Below are positions 6,970-15,696 of a DNA stretch of 29,392 nt, piece after piece. The first letter of the stretch is position 1. Each line of letters opens with the position of its first letter. The notes beneath the pieces were generated by a model. It was not told where the DNA came from, ran no database searches, and saw only the letters and a program-made list of their open reading frames with translations. This DNA is from an uncultured Corynebacterium sp. (lineage in GTDB: Bacteria; Actinomycetota; Actinomycetes; Mycobacteriales; Mycobacteriaceae), in assembly GCF_902489365.1 (NCBI RefSeq), contig NZ_CABTZR010000025.1:1-29392 (forward strand). Direction: 5' to 3'. The position numbers and the translations under genes were made by a program.

Positions 6970-8040
6970 CTACGAGGCCAATTGCGCGTAAGCTGCGCGC
7001 AACTCCTCCTCTGTGGCGTCTTCGAGGCGGGTTGTTTCCCCAATACCAGTGAGCGCGACGAAGCGGATGCGACCCTCGCGGTTCTTCTTGTCGTGCCGCA
7101 TGCCGTCGAGCAACTCCTCGAAGTGCCCCTGCTCATAGGTGGTGGGCAGCCCAATCCGGGTGAGGATGTCTCGGTGGGTGGCGACGAGGGTGGCGTCGAT
7201 AAGCCCCCGAGCGTGGGACAGGTGCGCAATAAACATCATGCCCACCGCCACCGCACGGCCGTGGCGCCACGAATAGTTCTCGTGGCGCTCCACGGCGTGA
7301 CCGAAGGTGTGGCCGTAATTGAGGGTTTCGCGCAGACCGGACTCCTTCAAGTCCTGGCCCACCACGTGCGCTTTGACGGCAATGGACCGCTCGATGAGCT
7401 CCGGAAGCAAGCCGTCCGGTTTTAGGCATGCGGCGGGGTCCGCTAGATAGTGCTCGATGATGCGTGGATCGTGGATAAAGCCAGTCTTGATGATTTCTGC
7501 AGAGCCAGCGATGATCTCGTTCTCGGGCAGCGTGCGCAAGTGGTCCAGATCGACGAAGACTGAATCCGGCTCGTGGAACGCCCCAACGAGGTTCTTTCCT
7601 GCGGCCGTGTTGATCCCAGTCTTCCCGCCCACGGCAGCATCAACCATCGCCAGCAGCGTCGTCGGAGCCTGAATAACCGGGATGCCGCGCATCCACGTCG
7701 CCGCGGCAAAACCCGCCAAATCTGTGACGGCTCCGCCACCGAGGCCGATGACTGCATCGCGGCGGCTAAACCCAGCGTCACCGAACACATCCCACAGACG
7801 TGCCAACACATCAAGCTGCTTGGCAGCCTCGGCATCGGGAACCTCGACCGGGGTGGCCTCGAGGCCCTGTGCGCTGGCTTGCTCAGCAAGGTTGCGGGCA
7901 GCCTCGGCGAGCGGCGGCTGGTGGATAATCGCTACCTTCGCTGCACCAATGCTCGCGGCGCGCTCAATCATCGCAGCACTGAGGCCGCTGCCAATCGTGA
8001 CCTCGTAGGGGGATGGTCCATTAACCGGAATGGTGTGCAT
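6970..8040 (-). CDS. aroB: 3-dehydroquinate synthase
   Basis: A 356-residue NAD- and zinc-dependent enzyme converting DAHP to 3-dehydroquinate, the second shikimate step. The NAD-binding stretch is GLGGGAVTDLAGFAAA (99-114), followed by APTTLLAMVDAAVGGKTGI. The zinc ligands are the Glu of GSAEIIKTG, the His of LNYGHTFGHAVE and the later His of SWRHGRAVAVG. The start ATG 8040 is chosen over an ATG at 8079: AGAAGGAG stands eight bases before 8040 while nothing like a Shine-Dalgarno precedes 8079, and 8040 gives the usual family N-terminus. It follows aroK with a 78-bp gap. Confidence 0.96.
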   Translation of the reverse strand: MHTIPVNGPSPYEVTIGSGLSAAMIERAASIGAAKVAIIHQPPLAEAARNLAEQASAQGLEATPVEVPDAEAAKQLDVLARLWDVFGDAGFSRRDAVIGLGGGAVTDLAGFAAATWMRGIPVIQAPTTLLAMVDAAVGGKTGINTAAGKNLVGAFHEPDSVFVDLDHLRTLPENEIIAGSAEIIKTGFIHDPRIIEHYLADPAACLKPDGLLPELIERSIAVKAHVVGQDLKESGLRETLNYGHTFGHAVERHENYSWRHGRAVAVGMMFIAHLSHARGLIDATLVATHRDILTRIGLPTTYEQGHFEELLDGMRHDKKNREGRIRFVALTGIGETTRLEDATEEELRAAYAQLAS

Positions 8041-8118
8041 GTGAGCGGCTCCTTCTGCAGCGCTAGTAGTCGTCTTCATTAGTCGTCGTGGGGTGCGAGT
8101 GGCAGCACACCAAGTGTT

Positions 8119-8628
8119 TTAGAGAGTCTCGAGGAAGCTCAAAATATCGCCCACCACCTGCTGCGGGGAACGCACACCGGTGCGCACCTTTAGGTCTGCA
8201 ACCTCGGTATAGAGCGGCCGGCGCTCCTCCAAGAGTTGCGTATAGTGCGCGAGGGGATCAGCCGACTCCAAAACCGGACGGTTGGTATCCCCTAGAGTGC
8301 GGGTGACACCTTCTTCGGGCGTGATGTCGAGGAACACAACGGTCAGGCTATCGAGCAAGTCGCGCGTGGATTCAGTCAGCACTGCCCCACCACCCAGGCT
8401 CACGACACCAGTGGTGGCCAGTGCCTCGCGCACGACCTCGGCTTCCACTTCTCGGAATGCCGGCTCACCCAGCTCGGAGAAAATCTCGCCGCACTTCTTT
8501 CCATAGCGCGCCTCAATGAGGCTATCGGTATCAACAACGTCGCAATTCAGCGCCCGCGACAAGCGGCGACCGATCGTGGTCTTGCCGGAACCGGGAGGTC
8601 CTACAAGGACGACGTGTGGGGAGTTCAT
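8119..8628 (-). CDS. aroK: Shikimate kinase
   Basis: A 169-residue P-loop kinase phosphorylating shikimate at the 3-OH. The Walker A is GPPGSGKTT (10-18), with Lys16. Shikimate contacts are Asp35 (VDTDS), Arg59 (EPAFREVE) and the GGG at 79-81 (SLGGGAV). The lid region has NRPVL with the conserved Arg. The start codon overlaps the aroC stop in an ATGA arrangement (8625-8628), indicating translational coupling. Length is typical. Confidence 0.96.
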   Translation of the reverse strand: MNSPHVVLVGPPGSGKTTIGRRLSRALNCDVVDTDSLIEARYGKKCGEIFSELGEPAFREVEAEVVREALATTGVVSLGGGAVLTESTRDLLDSLTVVFLDITPEEGVTRTLGDTNRPVLESADPLAHYTQLLEERRPLYTEVADLKVRTGVRSPQQVVGDILSFLETL

Positions 8629-9836
8629 GCGTCACCCCACTCCAGTCGGCCTGCCACGTAGTCCTGGTAGGCAGCGATGTTGCGCTTGGTTTCGGCGAGG
8701 CTATCGCCGCCGAATTTCTCCAGCACCGCACGCGCAAGAACAAGCGCCACCATCGCCTCTGCCACGACGCCGGCAGCCGGTACCGCGCAGACGTCGGACC
8801 GCTGGTGAATGGCGGTTGCCGCCCCACCTGTGGCCATGTCGACCGTCTTGAGCGCACGCGGAACCGTGGAAATCGGCTTCATCGCCGCGCGCACGCGCAG
8901 CGTCTGGCCGTTGGTCATGCCGCCTTCCAGACCACCAGCGCGGTTAGTCTCACGATCCACACCATTGTCGGTACGAACCATTTCATCGTGCGCTTCGCTG
9001 CCGCGGCGGCGGGCTTCAGCGAAACCATCGCCGACCTCAACGCCCTTGATTGCCTGAATACCCATCAAGGCGGCGGCGAGTTGTGCGTCGAGACGGTCTT
9101 CACCCGAGGTGTGCGAGCCCAAACCGATCGGCAAACCTTCCACGATCACCTCGACGATTCCGCCCAGGGTGTCTCCCTGCTTCTTCGCGGTTTCGATCTC
9201 TGTGATCATGGACTCTTCCGCCGCCTTATCGCAGGCGCGTACCGGTGAGGCATCAATAGCCTCAAGGTCCGCGAAGCTAGGGTGCGGGCCGTCATAAGGT
9301 TCAGAGGCACCGATGGAGATGACGTGGGACAGCACCTCGACTCCCAGGGTTTCGCGGAGGAAGTTGCGCGCGACCGTGGCCGCGGCCACGCGGGCGGCGG
9401 TCTCACGCGCCGAAGAGCGCTCCAGGATGGGGCGGGCCTCCGCGTGATCAAACTTCACCATGCCGGCGAAATCGGCATGCCCCGGGCGGGGACGAGTCAG
9501 CGGGGCGCCGCGGCCAGATGCCATCGCCTTAGCGGTTTCCGGATCATCAAAGTCTAGCGCGTCCGGGGACATGATGGTGGTCCACTTCGGCCACTCCGTG
9601 TTGCCGATCATGATGGCTATCGGGCTGCCCAGGGTCAGGCCATGTCGAATGCCACTGAGCAAGGTGAGCTCATCGGCCTCGAACTTCATACGGGCACCAC
9701 GGCCGTAGCCGAGGCGGCGGCGAGAGAGCTGGAGAGCGATGTCGTCTTGGGAAACGGGAACCCCGGCGGGCATGTGCTCGATGAGTGCAACGAGTGCCTG
9801 GCCGTGAGATTCACCTGCGGTAGTCCAACGAAGCAT
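8625..9836 (-). CDS. aroC: Chorismate synthase
   Basis: A 403-residue FMN-dependent chorismate synthase, the last step of the shared aromatic pathway (EPSP to chorismate). The N-terminus MLRWTTAGESHG contains the conserved catalytic His11; other signatures are RPRPGHADFAGMVKF, RSSARETAARVAAA and GRHD-type ends replaced by RSDVCAVPAAGVVAE. ATG 9836 has no Shine-Dalgarno. It has an extended -10 exactly seven bases upstream, so it is probably read from a leaderless transcript (listed separately). A GTG at 9851 would give a longer form but lies inside that promoter. Its stop overlaps the aroK start. Confidence 0.96.
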   Translation of the reverse strand: MLRWTTAGESHGQALVALIEHMPAGVPVSQDDIALQLSRRRLGYGRGARMKFEADELTLLSGIRHGLTLGSPIAIMIGNTEWPKWTTIMSPDALDFDDPETAKAMASGRGAPLTRPRPGHADFAGMVKFDHAEARPILERSSARETAARVAAATVARNFLRETLGVEVLSHVISIGASEPYDGPHPSFADLEAIDASPVRACDKAAEESMITEIETAKKQGDTLGGIVEVIVEGLPIGLGSHTSGEDRLDAQLAAALMGIQAIKGVEVGDGFAEARRRGSEAHDEMVRTDNGVDRETNRAGGLEGGMTNGQTLRVRAAMKPISTVPRALKTVDMATGGAATAIHQRSDVCAVPAAGVVAEAMVALVLARAVLEKFGGDSLAETKRNIAAYQDYVAGRLEWGDA

Positions 9837-9843
9837 GCGGACT

Positions 9844-9852
9844 ATTATCACA
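9844..9852 (-). promoter_or_regulatory. Extended -10 for a leaderless aroC transcript
   Basis: On the minus strand the sequence reads TGTGATAAT, an extended -10 (TGn plus GATAAT), then seven bases (AGTCCGC), then the aroC ATG. This spacing places transcription start on the A of ATG. Leaderless mRNAs are frequent in corynebacteria, and no Shine-Dalgarno precedes the gene, which supports the reading. No convincing -35 is visible, as expected with an extended -10. Confidence 0.6.
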
Positions 9853-9887
9853 CGCTAGGGAATCTTTCGTGGGCACTGGGCTGCCTA

Positions 9888-10280
9888 TCACACCGTGTCG
9901 GGGCTAAAGAACACGACAAAGGCTGCGGCAATGAGCATGCCAGGCCCGTGCGCGGGTTTCCGATCCTGCGTTATGAACCCCCAGAGCAGCGTGCTCAGCG
10001 ACGCCCCTACCATCGCTAACGCTACCCCTAGTACTCCCGCCGCGTGGGCGGTCACCATGCCCAGTGGCAACGCCAGCTTGAGATCACCCCCGCCCACGCT
10101 TCCGGCACGGCTCAGCAAGGCAACCAGAATATAAAGCCCCGGCCACAGCAGCCCGGCTGGGTCGAACCACCACAGCGACAGCACGGCGGCCGGCAGGGTC
10201 AGATAGTTGGGCAGGCGTTTGAAGCGCAGGTCATAAACGATTAAGGCGCACCCCCACGCCAGAAAGAGCACATCCCCCAT
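9888..10280 (-). CDS. Short A24-family prepilin peptidase (type IV leader peptidase)
   Basis: A 130-residue integral membrane aspartic peptidase. Both catalytic Asp motifs of the A24 family are present: YDLRFKRLPN with Asp17, and GGGD with Asp66 (SVGGGDLKLALPLG). There are about four hydrophobic segments. It lacks the N-terminal methylase domain of PilD-type enzymes and so resembles the short TadV/FlaK-like forms. Such enzymes cut class III signal peptides of pilin-like proteins on the cytoplasmic side. No pilin, Tad or secretion ATPase gene lies in the window. It sits between aroE (45 bp before) and aroC (51 bp after) on the same strand, a location shared among corynebacteria as I recall it. 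Substrate unknown. Confidence 0.85.
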   Translation of the reverse strand: MGDVLFLAWGCALIVYDLRFKRLPNYLTLPAAVLSLWWFDPAGLLWPGLYILVALLSRAGSVGGGDLKLALPLGMVTAHAAGVLGVALAMVGASLSTLLWGFITQDRKPAHGPGMLIAAAFVVFFSPDTV

Positions 10281-10325
10281 GACTGCGCAGCCTACCGTGC
10301 GGGGTGCTGCGGCGCATGCTGTTGA

Positions 10326-11132
10326 TTAAGGCAGCTTGAGCGCAGCGTTGAGAGCAGCCAGCATTTCTGCTCGCGGGGCGGTGTGCCCGGTAAACTGTTC
10401 AAACTGCGAATAAGCCTGGTTAGCCAGCATGATGTGCCCGCCGACCGTCGGATAGCCATCAGCAGCCGCGTAGACAGTTAAAGGCGTAGGCCATGGATCG
10501 TAAATAACGTCGAACACTGGAGCCTTTGCCAACTGGGTCAGATGCTCTTGCACGGCGGCGGAGGGAACAGTGGAGACGATGAGGTCCACCGAGCGCGCTA
10601 ACCCCGCGAGATCATCACCAAAAGATGCTGAGTGGAGGGAGAGGCCAAGGGCGTCCCCGAGCGGCCGTAGTTCAGCACGACGATCTGAGCGATTGAGCAC
10701 AGTGACATCGGTAACACCACGCTGGGCTAGCCCCCACAGGACCGGCCGCGCGGTTCCACCGGCGCCGATGAGCAGCGCCGAAGACGGCTGGGAAGAGCCC
10801 AGCAGCTCATCGAGCGCGCCCAACACGCCTTCCGTATCCGTGTTGTCCGCGCGCCACCCTTGCGGGGTGCGCACCAGTGTATTCGCGGAACCGATGAGCT
10901 CAGCGCGCTCGCTGACGATGTCCGCATAAGCCAGGGCGTCGAACTTCAATGGCATGGTCACTGAGAAACCTTTGTACTCCTCCCCTACCTCGGCGAGGAA
11001 GGCAGCCAAGTCGGTCACCTCGAACCTGGTGTAATCCCAGTCCTGCAGGTTCAGCGCATCATAGCCGGCCTTATGGAGGACTGGGGATAGCGAATGCTCG
11101 ATGGGGCTGCCTAGAACTGCGGCGCGCGGCAT
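10326..11132 (-). CDS. aroE: Shikimate 5-dehydrogenase
   Basis: A 268-residue NADP-dependent reductase converting 3-dehydroshikimate to shikimate. The substrate site has SLSP (14-17), catalytic Lys63 (VTMPLK) and Asp99 (DNTD). The Rossmann motif is GAGGTARP (123-130), followed by NRSDRR, the usual NADP-phosphate contact. ATG 11132 is chosen because GAGGAG lies just upstream, inside the end of mltG, and because MPRAAVLGSPIEHSLSP is the family N-terminus; the long open frame upstream is the shadow of mltG. The gap to the mltG stop is 4 bp. Confidence 0.95.
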   Translation of the reverse strand: MPRAAVLGSPIEHSLSPVLHKAGYDALNLQDWDYTRFEVTDLAAFLAEVGEEYKGFSVTMPLKFDALAYADIVSERAELIGSANTLVRTPQGWRADNTDTEGVLGALDELLGSSQPSSALLIGAGGTARPVLWGLAQRGVTDVTVLNRSDRRAELRPLGDALGLSLHSASFGDDLAGLARSVDLIVSTVPSAAVQEHLTQLAKAPVFDVIYDPWPTPLTVYAAADGYPTVGGHIMLANQAYSQFEQFTGHTAPRAEMLAALNAALKLP

Positions 11133-11136
11133 CGTA

Positions 11137-12345
11137 TTACTGCTCCTCTGCTGGTGGCTCGCCGGCGCCTTCGCGCTGGCTGTCCAGGATGCCGGAGCGC
11201 ACTGCATCGTCAACGTTGGCAAGGTGCTCATCATAGTTGTCGGTAAAGACCGTCGTGCCCTTGTCATCAACCGTGACGAAGAAGAGCCAATTGCCCTCTG
11301 CCGGGTTCTCCATGGCCTGGATGGCCTCCTCCGACGGCGAGGCGATCGGGGAATCCGGAAGACCATCCTTCGCATAAGTATTCCACGGGGTTTCGCGGTG
11401 GCGGTCCTCATCGGTGGTGGCCAGCTCGACATCCTCGAGTCCATAGTTCACAGTGGAGTCCAATTCCAAGCGCATCGGCTCGTGGAGGCGGTTGAGGATG
11501 ACGCGGGCAACCTTGTCGAACTCACCGGCCGGCGACTCACGCTCCACCAGGGATGCTGCGGTCAGGAGCTCATAGGGCTTCAGGCCGATGGCCTGCGCGC
11601 GGTCGACAATGTTGGTGTCGTTGTACTTCTTCGTCGAACGAGTGATGAGATCGGTCAGGATCTCCTGGGCATCCATATTCGGGTCAAGCACGTACTGTCC
11701 CGGGGCGATAAGCCCCTCAATACGCTTGGGATCCTCGCCGCGGGCACGGACCTCCTCCACAGCCCAGTCCGGTGCACCCAGTTCAGCTGGGTCTACCGTG
11801 GCCGCGATCTTCTCCAGTTCCTCGGCGGATACGCAACCGCCCTCCTTGCAGGAGACCTGCGAGATCAGGGAGTAAATACCAAACCGGACATCGCCACCCA
11901 GGACGTTGACGTCCAGCAACGTCGCTCCGCCATGCACGTCGAGCAGGTCCACCATGTTGGCGTCATCAAGCAGTGCCTCCACAGCGGATTTGGCGCTCAT
12001 CTCCTCTTGGAGACGGTAAAACCCGGGTTTAATTTGGCTCGCGCGCGGGTTGGAATTGGCCGCCGAAGAGAAAGCTTCAGGCGTCTTCACCACATTCTTT
12101 TCTGCTAGCTCAGGTGCCAGTTCGCCCATGGATGAGCCTTCCGGGACCTGAACGAGCTGTGTTACACCATTGCCTTGTCCCTCATAGTCCAAGGTATTGC
12201 CCCCTCCTAAAAGGCGGAAACCGATGTAGCCGAGGCCGCCGATGATGAGGACAAGGCTGGCAATAAGCACGGCCATGCCGCGCTGGCGGCGCTTGACGTA
12301 CTGGGGTTCCATCGAGCGTCCGATGCGTGAAGGTTTACGGCTCAC
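11137..12345 (-). CDS. mltG: Endolytic murein transglycosylase MltG (YceG-like)
   Basis: A 402-residue single-pass membrane protein that cleaves nascent peptidoglycan strands and limits their length. A basic cytoplasmic tail is followed by a membrane helix at about residues 24-46, then the YceG domain outside. The catalytic Glu is Glu268 in AASLVERES, and DSTVNYGLED and DGLPDSPIASPS are conserved family stretches. Cys166 and Cys171 in the extracellular domain could pair. The C-terminus is acidic and Pro/Glu-rich. GTG 12345 is the start: AGGAG stands nine bases upstream, and it overlaps the ruvX end by 11 bp. aroE follows after 4 bp. Confidence 0.93.
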   Translation of the reverse strand: MSRKPSRIGRSMEPQYVKRRQRGMAVLIASLVLIIGGLGYIGFRLLGGGNTLDYEGQGNGVTQLVQVPEGSSMGELAPELAEKNVVKTPEAFSSAANSNPRASQIKPGFYRLQEEMSAKSAVEALLDDANMVDLLDVHGGATLLDVNVLGGDVRFGIYSLISQVSCKEGGCVSAEELEKIAATVDPAELGAPDWAVEEVRARGEDPKRIEGLIAPGQYVLDPNMDAQEILTDLITRSTKKYNDTNIVDRAQAIGLKPYELLTAASLVERESPAGEFDKVARVILNRLHEPMRLELDSTVNYGLEDVELATTDEDRHRETPWNTYAKDGLPDSPIASPSEEAIQAMENPAEGNWLFFVTVDDKGTTVFTDNYDEHLANVDDAVRSGILDSQREGAGEPPAEEQ

Positions 12346-12883
12346 GTACTTCGTCTCCTAGGTTTGAAGGGCTGTGGCCGTTCAACGCGAAATGGCGCGC
12401 ATCCAGCCAGGATTGCAAAATTTCCACCGCGGCCGCTTGGTCGATAACCGAACGGCCGCGTCTCTCTGACACGCCAGAGGCTCGCAGTGCGGATGATGCC
12501 ACCACCGTGGTGAGGCGCTCATCCACCATGCGCACAGGCGGAGGTGTGTTTATCGTGTCATCTTTTGCCAAGCGGCGGTGGATACGAAACGCGATTTCCT
12601 TGGCATGTTTAACACTTGATGAGCCGTTGCCTTTGAGATCACGCGGCAAACCGACTGCCACCTCGACGACGTCATACTCGTGAATAAGCTCAAGCAGTCG
12701 GTCGATGTCACCCTTGTCGCGGTCCTTAAACCCAGTTTCACGGCGGACAGTCTCGACCGGCATAGCCAGGCGAGCATCCCGATCGGATACCGCCACACCA
12801 ATGCGGACGGTTCCGACGTCGAGGCCCAACCGGCGCCCTGGTCCGGGATCGTCTGCTCCTGGCTTATCGGGCTCTACGGCCAT
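12335..12883 (-). CDS. ruvX: Holliday junction resolvase-like protein / YqgF nuclease
   Basis: A 182-residue RNase H-fold protein of the YqgF/RuvX family, implicated in Holliday-junction processing in mycobacteria and in 16S rRNA 5'-end maturation in E. coli. Motifs: LGLDVGTVRIGVAVSD with Asp22, VVEVAVGLPRDLKG, VRMVDERLTTVVA and SVIDQAAAVEIL with a catalytic Asp. A 15-residue Pro/Asp/Gly-rich N-terminal extension precedes the domain. The start has a very good AGGAGGAA. Located 58 bp after alaS and overlapping mltG, as in most actinobacteria. Confidence 0.93.
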   Translation of the reverse strand: MAVEPDKPGADDPGPGRRLGLDVGTVRIGVAVSDRDARLAMPVETVRRETGFKDRDKGDIDRLLELIHEYDVVEVAVGLPRDLKGNGSSSVKHAKEIAFRIHRRLAKDDTINTPPPVRMVDERLTTVVASSALRASGVSERRGRSVIDQAAAVEILQSWLDARHFALNGHSPSNLGDEVREP

Positions 12884-12941
12884 GGTGTTCCTCCTGGTCC
12901 TGAGGGTCAGCTACAACTGGATGCCAACTAGTGCGCATCCA

Positions 12942-15629
12942 TTAGTGGGCTTCGAGCTCATTACGGACGGCGTCGAAGGCAGCCTGCAGACCTTCGGCGT
13001 TTGCGCCGGAGCCTTGAGCCATATCGGGCTTACCGCCGCCCTTGCCATCAACGTAGCCGGAAACCAGCTTAACCAAGTCACCAGCCTTGACACCGCGCTC
13101 GATGGCGGCCTTCGTAGCACCCACGATGAACGGCAACTTGCCGCCCTCGTTCTCCGATGCCAAGACAATCACACCGGCGACATCTCCGAGGCGGTTCTTG
13201 ATATCAGCGGCCAGCGTGCGCAGGTCACCGCCGTTCACGCCCTTAGGGAGCTTGACAGCCACGATCGTGAAATCATTGACGGTGGTCGCACCAGAAACCA
13301 TCTCCGCGGTCTGCGACATGAGCTGAGCCTTGTGCAGCTCCGCAATCTGCTTCTCAGCGGCCTTGAGCTTCTCCGTCAGCTGCGCGATGCGCTCCGGCAG
13401 GTCCTCGGTCTGGACCTTGAGCTCGCGGGAGACACCCTCGACGAGGGCGGTCTCCTTCGAGTAGTAGCGGAATGCATCCAAGCCTGAATAGGCCTCGATG
13501 CGGCGCGCGCCGGAACCCACGGAGGATTCGCCGAGGACCGAAACCGGCCCAATCTCAGCGGTATTGCTGACGTGAGTACCACCGCAAAGCTCGATGGAGA
13601 AGGGGCCACCCATCTCCACAACGCGAACCTCGGAACCGTAGTTCTCACCAAAGAGGGCCATCGCACCCATCTCCTTGGCCTTCTCCAAGGAAGTCTCGAT
13701 GGTATTGACCGGGAAGTGCTGGTCCACCGCCTGGTTGGTAACCAAAGCGATCTCATCGAGCTGCTCCTGCGTGAGCTGGTCGGTGTAGTTGAAGTCAAAG
13801 CGCAGGTAACCCGGTCGGTTCAAGGAGCCAGCCTGGACAGCGGTCGGCCCCAGCACCTGGCGCAGCGCGGCGTGAATGAGGTGCGTGGCGGAGTGCGCCT
13901 GCACGGCACCGTGGCGCCACTGCTCATCCACCTCAGCGGTAACACCGCTGCCCAGTTCAAGGCCACCAGCGGTCACCGTAGCTTTGTGGACCCACAGCTT
14001 CTTGCCGATCTTCTGCACGTCATTGACCTCAAGGAGGGTCTCACCCGCGGTAATGCGGCCTCGATCGGCGGTCTGGCCGCCAGCTTCGGCATAGAGCGGC
14101 GACTGGTCCAAGATAACCTCGACCGTGTCCCCTGCCTGGACCTCGGAGACCTTCTCGCCATCGCGGACGAGGCCGAGTACCTTGGCCTCGGACTCCAAGG
14201 TCTCGTAGCCCGTGAACAGAGTCGGGTGGTTATCCACCCAGTCACGGTACAGAGACAGATCGGCATGACCATGCTTCTTAGCCTGGTTATCAGCCTTGGC
14301 GCGGCGGCGCTGCTCACCCATGGCGGCATCGAAGCCCTCCATGTCCACGCTAAGGCCAGCTTCTTGGGCCATCTCCAACGTCAAGTCGATGGGGAAACCA
14401 TAGGTATCGTGCAGTTCAAAAGCCTTCTCACCGGATAGCACCTTCGGGGTGGCCGCGCGGGAGGTGCTCTTTAGCTCGTCGACAGCTTCGTCGAAAAGCT
14501 TGGTGCCCGACTCCAAGGTCTTGAGGAAAGCCTTCTCCTCCGCCACGGCGACGCGCAGGATGCGCTCACGGTTCTCCGCAATCTCCGGGTAGGACGGAGT
14601 CATGGTGTCCATGATGGTGTTCATGAAGCGCTCCATGGTCTCACCCTTCGCACCCAGCAGCTTGGCGGAGCGGATGATGCGGCGCAGCAGTCGGCGCAGG
14701 ATGTAGCCACGGCCCTCGTTGCCGGGAGTAACGCCATCCAGGATGAGCATCATGCCGGTGCGCGAGTGGTCCGCCACCACACGGAAGCGGATCAAATCTT
14801 CCTTCGGTGCATCGGGCGTGTATTTCGCCCCGGTGAGCTCTTCAGCAACATCAATGACCGGGCGCAGCAGGTCCGTCTCGTAGACGTTGTCCACGCCCTG
14901 CAGGATGCAGGCCACGCGCTCGATGCCCATGCCGGTATCGATGTTCTTCTTGGGCAGCTCACCAATGATTTCAAAGTTGCCCTTGCCGATGCCCTCGCCG
15001 CGCTCGTTCTGCATGAAGACCAGGTTCCAGATCTCCATGTAGCGATTATCGTCCGCGACGGGGCCACCGTCCTGACCATATTCCGGACCACGGTCATAGT
15101 AAATCTCGGAGCACGGTCCGCACGGGCCAGGAATACCCATGGACCAGTAATTATCCTCCATGCCGAGGCGCTGGATACGCTCGCGGGGAACACCGATCTT
15201 GTTGTGCCAGATATCGGCTGCCTCATCGTCATCGAGGTAGACCGTGACCCACAAACGCTCGGGGTCTAGCCCCAAGCCGCCCTCCTCTACCGAGTTCGTC
15301 AGCAGGTTCCAGGCGTGGGTGATGGCCCCCTCCTTGAAGTACTGGCCAAAGGAGAAATTGCCTGCCATCTGGAAGAAGGTGTTGTGACGGGTGGTAATGC
15401 CTACTTCCTCGATATCCAAGGTGCGCACGCACTTCTGGATGGAGGTCGCCGTACCGTTAGCAAAAGGCGGGTTCTGCTGGCCCAGGAAGTAGGGCTTGAA
15501 GGGAACCATGCCGGCGTTGACGAAGAGCAGGTTCGGGTCATCCAGGATCAGCGACGCGCTGGGCACGGCCTCGTGACCGGCCTTGACGAAGTGCTGGGTA
15601 AAGCGTTCCCGGATCTCATGAGTCTTCAC
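12942..15629 (-). CDS. alaS: Alanine-tRNA ligase
   Basis: An 895-residue class II synthetase charging tRNA-Ala. The N-terminal catalytic core begins THEIRERFTQHFVKAGHEAVP and includes FVNAGMVPFKPYFLG and the motif 3 region DGVTPGNEGRGYILRRLLRR. The editing domain has HSATHLIH near residue 575 and CGGTH near 680, together the zinc-binding HxxxH...CxxxH site that hydrolyses mischarged Ser- or Gly-tRNA. A C-terminal coiled coil and C-Ala domain follow. GTG 15629 is preferred: AAGGA lies nine bases before it, while the alternative TTG 15635 is only three bases away. Length is normal. A 6-bp inverted repeat GTTGAG/CTCAAC (15648-15675) lies upstream. Confidence 0.96.
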   Translation of the reverse strand: MKTHEIRERFTQHFVKAGHEAVPSASLILDDPNLLFVNAGMVPFKPYFLGQQNPPFANGTATSIQKCVRTLDIEEVGITTRHNTFFQMAGNFSFGQYFKEGAITHAWNLLTNSVEEGGLGLDPERLWVTVYLDDDEAADIWHNKIGVPRERIQRLGMEDNYWSMGIPGPCGPCSEIYYDRGPEYGQDGGPVADDNRYMEIWNLVFMQNERGEGIGKGNFEIIGELPKKNIDTGMGIERVACILQGVDNVYETDLLRPVIDVAEELTGAKYTPDAPKEDLIRFRVVADHSRTGMMLILDGVTPGNEGRGYILRRLLRRIIRSAKLLGAKGETMERFMNTIMDTMTPSYPEIAENRERILRVAVAEEKAFLKTLESGTKLFDEAVDELKSTSRAATPKVLSGEKAFELHDTYGFPIDLTLEMAQEAGLSVDMEGFDAAMGEQRRRAKADNQAKKHGHADLSLYRDWVDNHPTLFTGYETLESEAKVLGLVRDGEKVSEVQAGDTVEVILDQSPLYAEAGGQTADRGRITAGETLLEVNDVQKIGKKLWVHKATVTAGGLELGSGVTAEVDEQWRHGAVQAHSATHLIHAALRQVLGPTAVQAGSLNRPGYLRFDFNYTDQLTQEQLDEIALVTNQAVDQHFPVNTIETSLEKAKEMGAMALFGENYGSEVRVVEMGGPFSIELCGGTHVSNTAEIGPVSVLGESSVGSGARRIEAYSGLDAFRYYSKETALVEGVSRELKVQTEDLPERIAQLTEKLKAAEKQIAELHKAQLMSQTAEMVSGATTVNDFTIVAVKLPKGVNGGDLRTLAADIKNRLGDVAGVIVLASENEGGKLPFIVGATKAAIERGVKAGDLVKLVSGYVDGKGGGKPDMAQGSGANAEGLQAAFDAVRNELEAH

Positions 15630-15696
15630 GAGCAAAAGTCCTTCACTGTTGAGTAGTTTCTAGTCAGCGCTCAACTTTACCCGTCCGGTGCTGTGC

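Noticed and set aside
8041..8079. Longer aroB start at 8079
   Set aside because: No Shine-Dalgarno there, extra residues not family-like, and a strong AGAAGGAG precedes the 8040 start.
11101..12108. Long plus-strand open frame antisense to mltG
   Set aside because: No RBS or family motifs; mltG has its catalytic Glu and full length.
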